A DNA stretch of 64,000 nucleotides from Brachionus plicatilis (GCA_010279815.1 QEOQ01000670.1:374716-438715); one strand, 5' to 3'. Positions 42,008-52,501 are shown, counted from the stretch's first letter. The notes: a model not told the origin generated them from the letters alone. Numbers and translations: made by a program.

Positions 42008-42457
42008 TAGCACTGCCGAACTTCATTAGTATCAGAAACTTGATCCTTTGGTGAGCTAAATCAATTTTTAAATTCTAACTCAAATTCATAGGCTTTTTAG
42101 GTGTTGTTTGATGCTAGCTTTTCGAAGTTGAATTTGCATCTAGTTAGATCATTCGGGCTTTTGTTAAATTTTTGGGAATTTATGTTTAGAGATTTGGTCT
42201 TAATTGTCTCACAAAGATCAATTAGTCGAAGGCCATTCATGTTTCTCAATGGTGTTTGGCCGAATGTATTGACTATCTAGGCCAAAGCCAGTTTCTTGAC
42301 TTGACTTAAGCTAGTTGTTCGCTTTGTTGGGTCTTGAGACAATGTTCTTGGATGTACAATATATCGATACCAATTATTTTTTTTTTAAATGGCATTAACC
42401 GATGCGCATTTTAGTCAATCAAAATAATATGTTATAATAAATTTTAATCTAATTTGA

Positions 42458-42612
42458 CTTTTTTTTCTACTGATCGCTTTTCTGACAAAGCATTTCATCT
42501 CTGTTGTAAATCTGGCGGTAAAACTAAGTCAGAAATTGTTGATAAAATTTATGAATTACTGAGAAATTTGACAAATGAGAAATGTCAAAAATACATTCAG
42601 GAGTTAAAAATA
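42458..42612 (+). other. Possible short coding fragment, unrecognised
   Basis: An open stretch translating to TDRFSDKAFHLCCKSGG followed by a charged helix (KTKSEIVDKIYELLRN) is less AT-biased than random frames and ends at a possible GTATGT donor at 42613. No start, partner exon or family identified. Confidence 0.25.
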
Positions 42613-43166
42613 GTATGTTAATTAAATTGGATTAAATAAATTTTTTGTTCAATTTTTTATTTAATTTTTTGTTTAATTATCTCTATGTTGGAGCCTCGAG
42701 AATTCTTTGTAATATTTGAAGCATTGACCTCTTCCTTGGTTTTTAGTGACATCAAATTTGTTACTTTTTTCTTGAACTTTTTAATTGAATTAGATAACCT
42801 CTTTTTCTTCTTTACACCAGATTGGAAATGTTCAAATCTTTCAATCTACTTTCATACGGTTTGTTTATAATTGAAGAAACAAATTTGGTAAGTATTAATA
42901 TTTTTTTTAAAAGAAAATTTCTGATTTTTTTTATTCTTGATCCTATCATTTATTATGATATTTTTTGAAAACATTTACATCACGCCATTTACACTTGATT
43001 TGTATTAAACTTTTTCATGTAAAAAAATCCCGTCATTTTATTTAAACTAGGTGTTTTTTTCGCTTTTTTGACGGATGTTGTTTTTAAAAGATAACTTTTC
43101 CAAAATAATGATTTATTTGAATATTGCTAGGGCCTATTAAATTTCTAGATAAAGACTTTTATTGTC
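42613..43166. other. Intergenic AT-rich DNA
   Basis: A 61-codon open stretch at 42685-42870 is Phe/Leu-rich and unconvincing. Nothing else seen. Confidence 0.35.
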
Positions 43167-43714
43167 AGAAAATTGAAGTTTGAGATCAAGATCAAAAGAT
43201 CAAAATATAAAATCTAATATTTTTTTTAATAATAGATAATAAATAAATTTTTTCAAAAACAATCACTTGACATGTCATGTCAAGTTTATTTTCTTATTTA
43301 AAATTTTAATATGTTTATTTTTATTGAACTTTAAAAGGTTTAAATATTTTAATTGATTTTAATGAAAAATTACTTTTAAAGACAAAAAAATTTACTGTTT
43401 TAAAATTTTAAATTTATTTAAGTGGAAAAATAAAATTATTTCAGCTTGAATGAATGGAAAATAAAAATTATAAATTTGAATTTTTGAACTAACTTTATCT
43501 GAATTTATTATTTTAATTATTGATTGTTTTTGTTAAATAAATTAGAGGTCAATAATTTTGATGTTAATTTGATAATGTACCATTATTAGACATAACATGT
43601 CTAATAATTTTTAGTATTTATTTCTTAAAAAATATCAAATCATTAGATTAATAGAGTTTTAGAATTTTAAATGATCGTTTCGATCTTAAAATTTAATCTA
43701 GAACTTCAATTTGC
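43167..43714. mobile_element. hAT-like MITE, third copy of the 20138-20693 family
   Basis: Aligns end to end with 20138-20693: GAAGTTTGAGATCAAGATC at the left, the central TTGACATGTCATGTCAAG, ATTTAAGTGGAAAAAT, then ACTTCAATTTGCC at the right. The left TIR is worn (AGAAAATTG instead of GGCAAATTG) and no clean target duplication remains, so this is an older copy. Confidence 0.8.
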
Positions 43715-44007
43715 CTTAATATCTTGATACATTTCATGGCTTATTTATTAAAAAATACTTTAGCTAAGAAATTGAACTTATTTTACCGAGTTATAAAAGC
43801 CATTCACCTAATTTAAAAAATTTTTAGTCCTTTATTTTTAAATTGATTTAGAATATTTTTTTAAAAAGCTGTTTGATATTTTTACACCATTAAACAGTCT
43901 AACATTGTTGAATATTGTTACATAGGACTTTTTTCATGGTTTTTCAAAATTATATGAGAATTTTTAATAATATACGAAAAAAATATACCAACTGAATTCG
44001 AGTTTTA

Positions 44008-44100
44008 ATGAATCTATGAAATAACCCCGAAATTATATTGCATTTTGTAATTAAAAATTAAAAAGCTTTTATTTTAAATAGTTGAGTGATTCTATGAATT
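44008..44100 (+). repeat. Left arm of a widely spaced inverted repeat
   Basis: About 90 bp (CTATGAAATAACCCCGAAAT ... TAGTTGAGTGATTCTATGAA) recur in inverted orientation at 49012-49112. Shorter inverted and direct relatives of the motif GAAATTATATTGCATT lie near 46790 and 46870. Such repeats look like transposon ends, but the element is not identified. Confidence 0.6.
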
Positions 44101-44179
44101 GAATCGACTCTCCTTCGGATGAATAAATGCTGTGAAACTGATGGGTGTTAAAAAATTTTATAATAAATATTTATAAAAC

Positions 44180-44206
44180 AAGGAGGGGGGCTTCGCTCCC
44201 CTCCTT
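44180..44206. repeat. GC-rich perfect hairpin
   Basis: AAGGAGGGGGGC, loop TTC, then GCTCCCCTCCTT: a 12-bp stem with one G-T pair, followed by ACCTCCCCCC. This is an extreme outlier in DNA of roughly one quarter GC. It could be a transposon-end hairpin or a G-quadruplex-forming site. Confidence 0.7.
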
Positions 44207-44375
44207 ACCTCCCCCCACAACATAGATATATTTAGTTTTGTTTTTCAGACTAATCAATAATTATTAAAATTAGGTTTCAATTTTTAAATACTTTCATTAA
44301 AAAAAATAGAAAAATATATATAATACAAAAATAAAAAAAAGATAAAAAAGATAAAATTTAATGATAAAAAAAAAA

Positions 44376-44912
44376 TTAAGTAAAAAAGTTATTTTTAGGG
44401 ACAAACTCTAAGCTTTTAATAGAATTTGGGACAATGGCTGTGTAATTGAATTTTCCAATTTGATTATTATGGAAACCACAAATAAAATTATCGGTTAACT
44501 CTCCATTTATTGGTATATATTTTAAACAGGAACATAAATTAAAAGGGTTATCATTAAATTTTGAAAAAAGTTGTTCAACAGATGTTAAGTCATTTATATC
44601 ATTCATTTGATAATTAATATAAAGTTTAACACAGAACTCAAAGCTGATAAATGATAATCATTACACCATACACCATTCTTCCTTGCATCATGCAACAATT
44701 TTCTATAATTATATTCGACACGCAGCGGATCTACCCTTTTCAGCAACTTATTGTAATGACTCAGAAAATTTAGATAGTTTCTGAATTTTCGAGTGTCCAA
44801 ACTAATAAGCTCATCCAACTGTAAATGAAAATAGAGTGTAATAATAAAAAAAACATGTAAAAGTGAATACCCTATTATTATTACTATTATTTGTTTTTTC
44901 AGATGTAGCCAT
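44376..44912 (-). CDS. Unrecognised small gene (2 exons, one apparent frameshift)
   Basis: Exon 1 is 44871-44912 (MATSEKTNNSNNNR) and a clean 52-nt GT-AG intron leads in phase 0 to an exon starting at 44818. That exon encodes a basic helical stretch (LDTRKFRNYLNFLSHYNKLL, then KRVDPLRVEYNY) and RKNGVWCNDYH. Near 44650 the frame must shift by one base to continue into SFEFCVKLYINYQMND and an acidic-to-Cys-containing tail that ends at 44376. No family recognised. It lies inside the inverted arms at 44008-44100 and 49012-49112, which makes a transposon-borne gene plausible. Confidence 0.45.
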
Positions 44913-45279
44913 TTATTTAAATAAAAACAATCATGTCAAAAAAAATGGTGCGCAAATGATCAAATTTATTAGAAAGTAGAAACGTCTTTTTAAATTGAGC
45001 GCATTTTTAACAAAAAAAAAAATGATAAAAAAAAATGTTAATGAAATCTAAACTTCTCGTATACCCATCTTTTAACATTGCCAAAAGATTTTCAATTCAA
45101 ATTAATAGGAAAACGAAATATTAATTTTATATTGTTGTAGTGAATTAAGTCTTCTTGCTTTATCAAATTCATTTGTTTCAATTTCATAAGATTATTTCTT
45201 TTAAATTTCTAAATTGTTTTTGACAAAATAAAGTTCTAATTAATTTATAATGATCGTATTATATTAATCAGACTTGGGC

Positions 45280-45373
45280 AAAAGTCATCAAGTCAAAGTC
45301 ATGTCATTTGACTTGACTTTAAATTTTTTTTTTTTAGTCTTCAATTTTTTTTCTTGACTTTTGCCCAAGTCTG
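45280..45373. mobile_element. Mini-MITE of the ACTTGAC/AGTCAAGT type
   Basis: Near-palindrome starting CAGACTTGGGCAAAAGTCA and ending with its complement. Related ends occur at 46005-46050 (AGTTGCTTAAAAGTCACAAG) and, inverted, at 55788-55830. These repeats, built from AGTCAAGTC words, are a known style of metazoan MITE. Confidence 0.65.
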
Positions 45374-46004
45374 CTATTAATTAACATTTAAAAATGAATC
45401 TCAATCGTCAACTTCAAATTTCTAATTTATTTTTAGCTTCAATTTGAGTAAAAATGAACATGCATAATGTTATTTAATATTTAATTTAATAAACCTGAAG
45501 CATAATTTGAAAATTATTTGAAAATATAATTTTATGCTTTTTTGAATTCTCAAGTATATTATAGTTGAAAAACTTCCCAGCTTCTATTAAGTCGTCTAAA
45601 GATTGGCTATAAACTTTAAATATTTGATTCATAGATTTTTAAAATTAACAAATCAAGGCAAAGTCTTGGACTTTAAAAAAAAATTTTGACTTGGACTTGA
45701 ATCGGAGACTCGTTCGGAATTTTTCTTTGGTGACTTATAAAAAACTGATTTGATTACCAAAAACAGTTAAAAGTGTGGTACAGTTAAAATATTATAAAAA
45801 AAAATCAATTGGTTTTAATTCTTAAATTGTCAAAAATATAGTGCCATCAAACTATATTAATAAAAATATTAAATTCATGTTGATTAAATGTGATTTTGAG
45901 CGAATTGAAGTTTGTGATCCAAATTTTACTAAATATTAGTACTGTTTTTCAGATTTACAATCGGATCGACCAGTCCTTAGTTTTAGGCATTTACATGTAT
46001 TAAT

Positions 46005-46100
46005 CAGAGTTGCTTAAAAGTCACAAGTCTCGAGTCAAGTCCAAGTCCGAACTTTTTTTTTTCAATTTTTTTTCAAGAGTCCAAGTCCGGGCTTTAAACT
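46005..46100. repeat. Partial MITE end, AGTCAAGTCCAAGT family
   Basis: CAGAGTTGCTTAAAAGTCAC then AAGTCTCGAGTCAAGTCCAAG, followed by T-rich DNA and an inverted-type CAAGAGTCCAAGTCCGGG. The region 45655-45740 has further CTTGGACTT words. Probably a degraded member of the 45280 family. Confidence 0.5.
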
Positions 46101-47044
46101 TTTGAATACTGAAGAAGAAATTGTGAAGACTTTTATGATAAAATTACAAGAAAATTCTGATATATGGCAAATGTATTTGCATTAGACAACCCAAGAGGAT
46201 ATAAATTTTTTGATATGAAGTCTGATCTGGCAAACAAAAAAAAGAAGACTTGACGAATCTGTTTTTGAGAAAGAGGAATACCAAAGAATTAGAGAAAAGA
46301 AATGAGAAGACGAAATTATGACTGAGCAACACAACACTTTTCAAAAAGATGAGAACCATAAGCTAAAATTTTGGATTATGATAAAACTGTTTCATAACTG
46401 AAGGCAAAAAATCAACTTTTAAAAAAAGCTTAATTGAGATTCTATCAATCAAATATTTAATTGAAGCTAAAATGTTTCTAAACAAAAAAAATTAAATTTT
46501 TTTATGAAAAAGTATATTTTATTTGATGCTATTATGAATTACAATTAAAGCCCTTTTTAAAATTACTCTTTTTTTATTTATTTGAATTGATTAGAATTTC
46601 AAGATAGATCTATTTGTGAAATATTCAAGAAATTACATTTCATGATTAAATATAATTGCATTTTATTTTATCTTTTGTGATTAATGTTCATTTAATTGTT
46701 TTAAATTTGTCAAAAAAGCATTTAAATTTAATAATTTAGTTATTTAAAATGACAATTGTATTATAATTTGCAATATAATTTCGTCTTTTATTCATTTAAT
46801 TCTTTTTTAAAATAAATTGACATTACAATTGAAGCATTTTCTGAAATTAAATGGAATATTTGAAAAATACACGAAATTAAATTGCATTATGCAATAAAAT
46901 TTATTGAATACCTTTAATTTTTCAAAACCAGTCCTCCCTTTTAAATTACTAAATTACAAACCATACGTTCATATAAAAAGACAATCTAAAAACATTACAT
47001 TCATATCAAAAAAATTTTTAACTTTTACCAACAATTACCAAATA

Positions 47045-47410
47045 ATGTTCTTCAATACAATTAAAGGATTTTTGTGCATCTTGATAATTGGATTTCAAGC
47101 ATTAAATATAGATTCATTAAAGTGTTATAGTTGTTCTACTTGCTTAAAAGTATCTGAAGAAGAGTTGAAAGATTGTCCAGATGAGTCCATATTTTGTCAA
47201 ACTTCTGTTTTTGAAGATTCAACTTATGGAATTCTAACTGTACAAAGAGGATGCTTGCCTTTTTGTCAAGATATATCCAATGGAGGAATAGACACTTCAT
47301 GTTGTGAAACTGACGGATGCAACAATAAAACTTTTAATAATTCTCAAATTATTTCTTCAAGTTTAATCATAATATTTTGTTTAAACTTAATAAGTTTTTT
47401 AATCTTTTAA
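47045..47410 (+). CDS. Ly6/uPAR-family GPI-anchored protein
   Basis: 121 aa from the preferred ATG at 47045; the frame extends upstream to 46904 but that part is not signal-like. Residues 1-23 form a signal peptide (MFFNTIKGFLCILIIGF...). The mature domain has the Ly6 cysteine layout: CYSCSTC near its N-terminus, then C, C, GCLPFC, and the closing CCETDGCN. Two N-linked sites follow, and the last 20 residues are hydrophobic, as expected for GPI attachment. Ly6 proteins fold as three-finger domains on the outer cell surface and act in adhesion or receptor modulation; the specific role is unknown. Single exon, with repeats on both sides. Confidence 0.85.
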   Translation: MFFNTIKGFLCILIIGFQALNIDSLKCYSCSTCLKVSEEELKDCPDESIFCQTSVFEDSTYGILTVQRGCLPFCQDISNGGIDTSCCETDGCNNKTFNNSQIISSSLIIIFCLNLISFLIF

Positions 47411-47883
47411 ATTTTAAAATTATTTTTTAACTTCAATTTATGTTTGATTTCACATTCAATAAAATCAAATTGCAAATTCATCATTTAATTAACAATCTAA
47501 TAATTTTAAAGTATAGTTTGAACATTCTTTAACAAACGTTCTGGAATATTATACAGTATGTCACAAAAAGTTAGAATCAAACTTTCTTTTTTAATTGGAT
47601 TGTTTAATTTTTGATTATTTGGTCACCAAAGAAAATAAAAATCCAGATTTTTTTTATTATTATTTATTTATTTGTTAACTGTACCGAGCTTAAGCTCCTT
47701 CTCCTTCTAGATTTTTTTTATTTCTTTATTTTTTATTGATTCAAATATCGAAAAAATACAAATAAAAGGAAAACCAGAAAAAAATCCCAAAAAACAATTA
47801 CTATTGTTATCTAACCGAAAAAAAATATGACACAAAAAGTTAGAATCAAAATTATTTTAAGCTTTAAAATTACCGCCTTTTGC

Positions 47884-48130
47884 GTAGAAAAAAAGTTGGG
47901 CACAAAATGTTTGAATCAAGCTTTTTAATCAAAATAAAAACCGGATATCCGATGTTTTGATTGATTGATCAAGCTAATTGTCACAATTTATGACAAGCAT
48001 GGTCTCAAATTAAAGACAATCAAGTATTTTAGCATATTCGGTAAAAAAATCAATCAAAACATCGGATATCCGGTTTTTATTTTGATTAAAAAGCTTGATT
48101 CAAACATTTTGTGCCCAACTTTTTTTCTAC
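47884..48130. mobile_element. 247-bp palindromic MITE nested in the Tc1-type element
   Basis: Arms start GTAGAAAAAAAGTTGGGCAC and continue for about 85 bp through CCGGATATCC to a short loop. The subterminal CACAAAATGTTTGAATCAA resembles the host element's CACAAAAAGTTAGAATCAA, so host and guest use related mariner-type ends. Confidence 0.8.
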
Positions 48131-48539
48131 AAAAGATAGTTACATTTATTTTTTATTTATTTGAAAAATAATTTGGAGTTTAACTCCAGGGCGGTTTCGA
48201 GTGGCGTAGCCCTCTTTTCAGCCCTCATGTTAGGAAAATATTAAATAAAACAAGTTGAACCAACAAAAATTGACAGTTTTTTAAAATGAGCACGAGTCTT
48301 AAGGAGTCTTATATTTTGATTGATTTGAGTTGTTGTTGTTGTTTGAGATAAGATAGATAAAAGACAAAAGATAGTTACATATTATTGAAGTAAATTAATA
48401 AAGAGACTTATATTTTTAAGCTTAAGTGTTAAAATTGATTCAAAAGGAGAAAAAATGAGCTTTAATTAGATACCTAGTTCAAGCATAAAAAATTTTAATT
48501 TAACGATAATTTAATTGTAAAAAATAATTTTAAAATTTT

Positions 48540-48620
48540 TTTTTTTTTTTTTAAATATAATTTTTGGGTTACCCCTGGGTTTGTCCGAATGGCTTATGCC
48601 TTCGTTTAAACCCTATTGCT
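48540..48620 (-). repeat. Retroelement 3' tail: hairpin plus A tail
   Basis: On the minus strand: GGGTTTAAACGAAGGC, loop ATAA, GCC, then CGGACAAACCC and GGGGTAACCC before an A-rich tail. It matches, base for base in long stretches, the end of the LINE at 58660-59150. A related signature lies at 48150-48230 and a third at 47645-47710. Confidence 0.6.
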
Positions 48621-49011
48621 ATCGAAAAAATGATAAAAAATGTTCGAGTTCATTTGTTAAAATTTAAAATTTAGTTACAAAAAAGAGAATAAAATTGATC
48701 ACAAAAAGAATTTTAAATTTTACAGTTTGATTCTAACTTTTTGTGACATACTGTATAAACAAAACTTCGATACCTTATACCACATTCAAATTTTATTTAA
48801 AATAAACATCAATTTCAGTCCTAATAAGCAAATCTTGATTTTTAACTCCTAATAAATCTTAACAGTGAGAAAAATGATTATTCCTATTGTTTAATTATTT
48901 GATTATCGAAATATCTAAACTTATAACCATTTTTTTAATGGTTTATAGAAAGTGTCAACCTTTCATTTTTTATGCACTTAAATTTTTTGTTTGGAAATAT
49001 TTTCATTCATT

Positions 49012-49112
49012 TAAATTCATTGAATCACTCAACTATTTAAAATAGAGACTTTTTAATTTTTAATTACAAAATGTAATATAATTTCGTGGTTATTTCATAG
49101 ATATATTCATAC
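49012..49112 (-). repeat. Right arm of the widely spaced inverted repeat
   Basis: Complement of 44008-44100 with few differences (CACGAAATTATATTACATTT against CCCGAAATTATATTGCATTT). About 5 kb separates the arms. Confidence 0.6.
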
Positions 49113-49289
49113 TGGTATTCAGTAAAATTGTAAAATAAGTTTCGGAAATATATTTCATAGATATAAGGTGCGCATCATAAATGATATTTCATTTTTTTTT
49201 TGGCTTTTTGATTTTTAAGGGTTAAAAAGAACTTAAAAAAATCTAAAAATTTCCATTTTTTACTCCTAACCTAAAATGAATATTAGAAG

Positions 49290-49725
49290 TTGAAAAAACA
49301 GAGATAGCAGGTTTCGATATATTGGGTATCCAAGAAAAAATTCTCTAGACTCAACCAAGCAAAGAACAAGCTTACGTCAAGTCAAGAAACTGGACTCTTT
49401 TCCATTTAGACTCAACGCACCACAGTCATGAAGTAGCCTTTCTTCTCAGTGATCGAGCTTTAAATACCATCAATTCAGTCCCCAAAAATATTGTGTCATT
49501 TCAGCCTTCATCCCAACCGAGGTAACATCGTATGACTAGAAAGACAAATTCTTTATTGAGTTGAATGATTTGTTGTATCAATATCACCTCATAAATTAGT
49601 AATAACAACTGGAGGCTTAGAGAATAGATGGCTCGATTCCCGACATACCCGAGGAATTATTAGAAGACTGGAGAAAATATTTCGAAAAACTTTCAACACC
49701 AAGCCAGCCCCGGTGTACTAAAAAA
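49290..49725 (+). pseudogene. LINE endonuclease-domain fragment
   Basis: Broken frames show FDILGIQEKIL (endonuclease start), STHHSHEVAFLLSDRALNT (endonuclease core) and IPEELLEDWRKYFEKL (linker before the reverse transcriptase). The last block is nearly identical to that at 41110-41170 on the minus strand, so both derive from one LINE family. Stops and frame changes are frequent. Confidence 0.65.
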
Positions 49726-49751
49726 TGAACCTGTTACAGACCATTTTTTAG

Positions 49752-50327
49752 GCAACTTGAAGTTGATGATCATGTTCAAATGATCAAAATGTAATTCAAT
49801 ATAGTATTAATAAAAATGATGAAATTAGCTTTTATTAATTTTTTTTGTAATTAAACATAAGATGTTTTCTATTTAAAAAAAACAACTTGTTTTTGTTATT
49901 GATTTTTAATTGATTTTTCTAAAATCTTTATTTTGAAAACTAAAAAGACAAATTTTAAATCCACATAAAGGTATCCAAAATATTTAAATATTTATTTATT
50001 TATTTTATTTATTTATTTAAATAATTACTNNNNNNNNNNNNNNNNNNNNNNNNNNNNNNNNNNNNNNNNNNNNNNNNNNNNNNNNNNNNNNNNNNNNNNN
50101 NNNNNNNNNNNNNNNNNNNNNNNNNNNNNNNNNNNNNNNNNNNNNNNNNNNNNNNNNNNNNNNNNNNNNNNNNNNNNNNNNNNNNNNNNNNNNNNNNNNN
50201 NNNNNNNNNNNNNNNNNNNNNNNNNNNNNNNNNNNNNNNNNNNNNNNNNNNNNNNNNNNNNNNNNNNNNNNNNNNNNNNNNNNNNNNNNNNNNNNNNNNN
50301 NNNNNNNNNNNNNNNNNNNAATTTGCC
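49752..50327. mobile_element. Probable hAT-like MITE containing the second assembly gap
   Basis: The left end GGCAACTTGAAGTTGATGAT matches the TIR of 9914-10457 and resembles that of 20138-20693. Immediately after the gap the sequence is AATTTGCC, the right TIR end of this family. The unread 290 bp therefore most likely lie inside one element of about 576 bp, the size of its relatives. Confidence 0.6.
50030..50319. other. Assembly gap (290 N)
   Basis: Unknown bases; see the surrounding MITE entry. Confidence 0.99.
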
Positions 50328-50984
50328 TTTTTACGGCCTTTATTTTATATGAAAAAAAAAAGATATTGAGAAAAAAATATTAAAACTTAAATAAAAAACG
50401 CTAAAATTAACTATCAATTAAAATTTCAAAATTGAGACTTTATTTTCTTTTATTTCCATAAAGATTGAGATGTTCATATATGATTTTTGAAAAACAATAA
50501 TTTTTTCCATACTGAGCTTATTTTAAAATTAGCTTCATATTTTGTATTTAAGTGCAAAACTTCCATATAATTTTTAAGTTTTTTTCTTCAAAAGACTAAC
50601 ATGGCCATGATTTTGAAGCATTTTCGCGAATCTTCAATACTAATAATCATTATTAAAAACAAGTAAAAATTTTTCCAAAAATTATTCGATTTGTATCGGT
50701 ATAAAATTAACAAGATAAAATTCAAGAAATTTTTCAAAATTTCTCTAATAAATTAGGAATGTAGGTGGAGCAACCATTTTTGAACTTTTAGGTATTGCCT
50801 ACTTAAACCTTGCAACTTAAACAGAAATATGATTTTTGCATTTAAGTGTATTTTTCAGGTATTTGTCTTATGATTAGCAGACTTTAGCCATTAATGCAAC
50901 AATGTTTGTTTCACTTTCTGAACTAATTTATTACCTTTTTTTTTCAATAACTCCCAACTAATTATAATTGCTTCATGGAGCAAT

Positions 50985-51282
50985 TAAAAAATAGTCTTAA
51001 AAATTTTCTTCAAAATGTATCAGCTGATACAAACTTTGTACCGCCAAAATTAAGTCTCTGCAATAACTCTGCAATTTAATTTTAATAGTTTTCTAAAAAT
51101 TTCAGTGCTTTGCAGACATGCAAAGTTTTGATAGAGACTTAACTTGGGTGGTTCAAAGTTTGTATTAGCTGATAAATTTTGAAGAAAATTTTTTAGACTC
51201 ATAGTAAAAAAGTTATTTCATTTAAAAAGTCATTTCATTCATCTAAAATTTTTTTTTTCTTTGTTCCAAAATTTACAATGCC
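50985..51282. mobile_element. Fold-back repeat around a TATCAGCTGATA core
   Basis: Left arm GTCTTAAAAATTTTCTTCAA, ATGTATCAGCTGATACAAAC and TTAAGTCTCTGCA; the right arm is the complement, centred near 51095. The right end closes with TTTACAATGCC, a GGCATTGT-type TIR like 26557-27236. The left terminus is not clear. A shorter relative lies at 1695-1735. Confidence 0.6.
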
Positions 51283-51297
51283 TAATTATTCAAACTA

Positions 51298-51694
51298 CAT
51301 TGCAGATTTGACACGTGGATTTCTAGTAATTTTACGTAAATTTACGTGAGTTCACTTAAAAAATAACACAAATTTAATCTATTAAATTTTAAGAATTTTT
51401 CACATTTCTTAATCGACTTGAATTTATGTTATTTTTTGTTTTATAGGTAATTGATATAGTGTTGGATAAAATTGGCGGACTGCTAGTTTATTAAGAAAAA
51501 TGAAAAATTTTTTTTTACCATATTTTACCCTTTTTTACCTAGATTTACGTAAAATTACGTCATTTGTAATGAGTAAAAACAGTAAATAATGAAAAATTCA
51601 AAAAATTTAGCTTTTTTTTGGCCTTTACATTTTTACCAATTTTTACGTAAATTTACGTAAAATAACCTGAAATCCACGTTTCAAATCGGCACTG
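51298..51694. mobile_element. 397-bp MITE, TA duplication, same family as 40758-40962
   Basis: Ends CATTGCAGATTTGACACGTG and, complemented, CAGTGCCGATTTGAAACGTG; TA on both sides (51296-51297, 51695-51696). Subterminal ACGTAAATTTACGT words are repeated on both sides. Non-coding. Confidence 0.8.
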
Positions 51695-51818
51695 TATTTT
51701 TTTCTATTAAAATAAACCACGCTCGATGAAAAGTATTATATTGATGATTTAGATTATAATTATCTATTTATTTATTTATGATGTAAAAAATAATAAAAAA
51801 TACAAATACATAAAGTTT

Positions 51819-52205
51819 TTAAATCTTTCTTGGTCTTAAGACTCTATTTGATTTTGATGCTTCTTTAGGTGCATTTTCTTTATTACTTGTAATAGATTTA
51901 GTTGCTTTTTTCTTACTTTTATCATAATTTAAACCCAAAGTGGGTTTAAAAACCAAATGGTCTTTATTAACATGGTCATTTAAATATTGTTGTTGTGGTG
52001 ATGGTGGCAATGGTTGTGGTGATGGTGGTAGTGGCTGTGGATTTAAATCAAAAGCAGCTATATATCTTTCCTCTTCTGTTGGCAACTCATTCTCATCTTC
52101 TTCGTCTTCATTTTCATAATCTGATTCTGTTAATTTAGCATCATCATTTTGAAAGAATAAAGCAGCTTTTGCTTTTTGTGGTCGCCCACGTTTTCTCTTT
52201 TGACC
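51819..52205 (-). CDS. AT-hook protein C-terminal fragment (unrecognised)
   Basis: The supportable part runs from about 52205: an AT-hook (KRKRGRPQK), then an acidic region (NEDEEDENELPTEEERY), a Pro/Gln stretch (LPPSPQPLPPSPQQQ) and a basic end (RVLRPRKI) at the stop. The open frame continues to 52325, but those 40 codons are merely antisense of the other arm. The same C-terminus is repeated at 52206-52501 (+) without the AT-hook. The source gene or transposon is unknown. Confidence 0.5.
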   Translation of the reverse strand, partial: GQKRKRGRPQKAKAALFFQNDDAKLTESDYENEDEEDENELPTEEERYIAAFDLNPQPLPPSPQPLPPSPQQQYLNDHVNKDHLVFKPTLGLNYDKSKKKATKSITSNKENAPKEASKSNRVLRPRKI

Positions 52206-52501
52206 AAAATGAAGACGAAGAAGATGAGAATGAGTTGCCAACAGAAGAGGAAAGATATATAGCTGCTTTTGATTTAAATCCACAGCCACTACCACCATCA
52301 CCACAACCATTGCCACCATCACCACAACAACAATATTTAAATGACCATGTTAATAAAGACCATTTGGTTTTTAAACCCACTTTGGGTTTAAATTATGATA
52401 AAAGTAAGAAAAAAGCAACTAAATCTATTACAAGTAATAAAGAAAATGCACCTAAAGAAGCATCAAAATCAAATAGAGTCTTAAGACCAAGAAAGATTTA
52501 A
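52206..52501 (+). pseudogene. Inverted second copy of the AT-hook fragment, lacking the AT-hook
   Basis: Residues from NEDEEDENEL to RVLRPRKI are identical to those of the minus-strand copy, with no amino-acid difference over 97 residues. The upstream codons come from the spacer, so this copy has no native N-terminus. Confidence 0.6.

Larger units (their letters stand above)
41095..42400 (-). pseudogene. LINE endonuclease-region fragment split by a mariner insertion
   Basis: The minus strand shows, in broken frames: DILYIQEHCLKTQQ near 42390-42330 (start of an APE-type endonuclease), NGLRLIDLCETIKTKSLNI near 42240-42185 (typical endonuclease segment) and, beyond the mariner at 41315-42007, a linker with YNEFEKAL, PDWVSSSTRNSFSR and ELFEDWRKYFEKL near 41310-41110. 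A homologous fragment sits at 49290-49725 (+). The reverse transcriptase is absent. The mariner landed in an already degenerate LINE. Confidence 0.65.
47554..48753. mobile_element. Tc1/mariner-type element with TA flanks, filled with nested insertions
   Basis: TIRs CAGTATGTCACAAAAAGTTA at the left and the complement at the right, with TA (or TATA) on both sides. A third direct copy of TGACACAAAAAGTTAGAATC lies inside at 47829. No transposase frame survives. Inside are a palindromic MITE (47884-48130) and three hairpin/A-tail signatures (about 47645-47710, 48150-48230, 48540-48620), so it has been a landing pad. Confidence 0.8.

Noticed and set aside
46904..47044. Longer start for the Ly6 protein
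   Set aside because: The extra 47 residues are polar and basic and would bury the signal peptide; the ATG at 47045 starts directly with it.
52206..52325. N-terminal Met/Val-rich extension of the minus-strand AT-hook ORF
   Set aside because: It is the antisense of the opposite arm of the inverted duplication, so not a genuine N-terminus.
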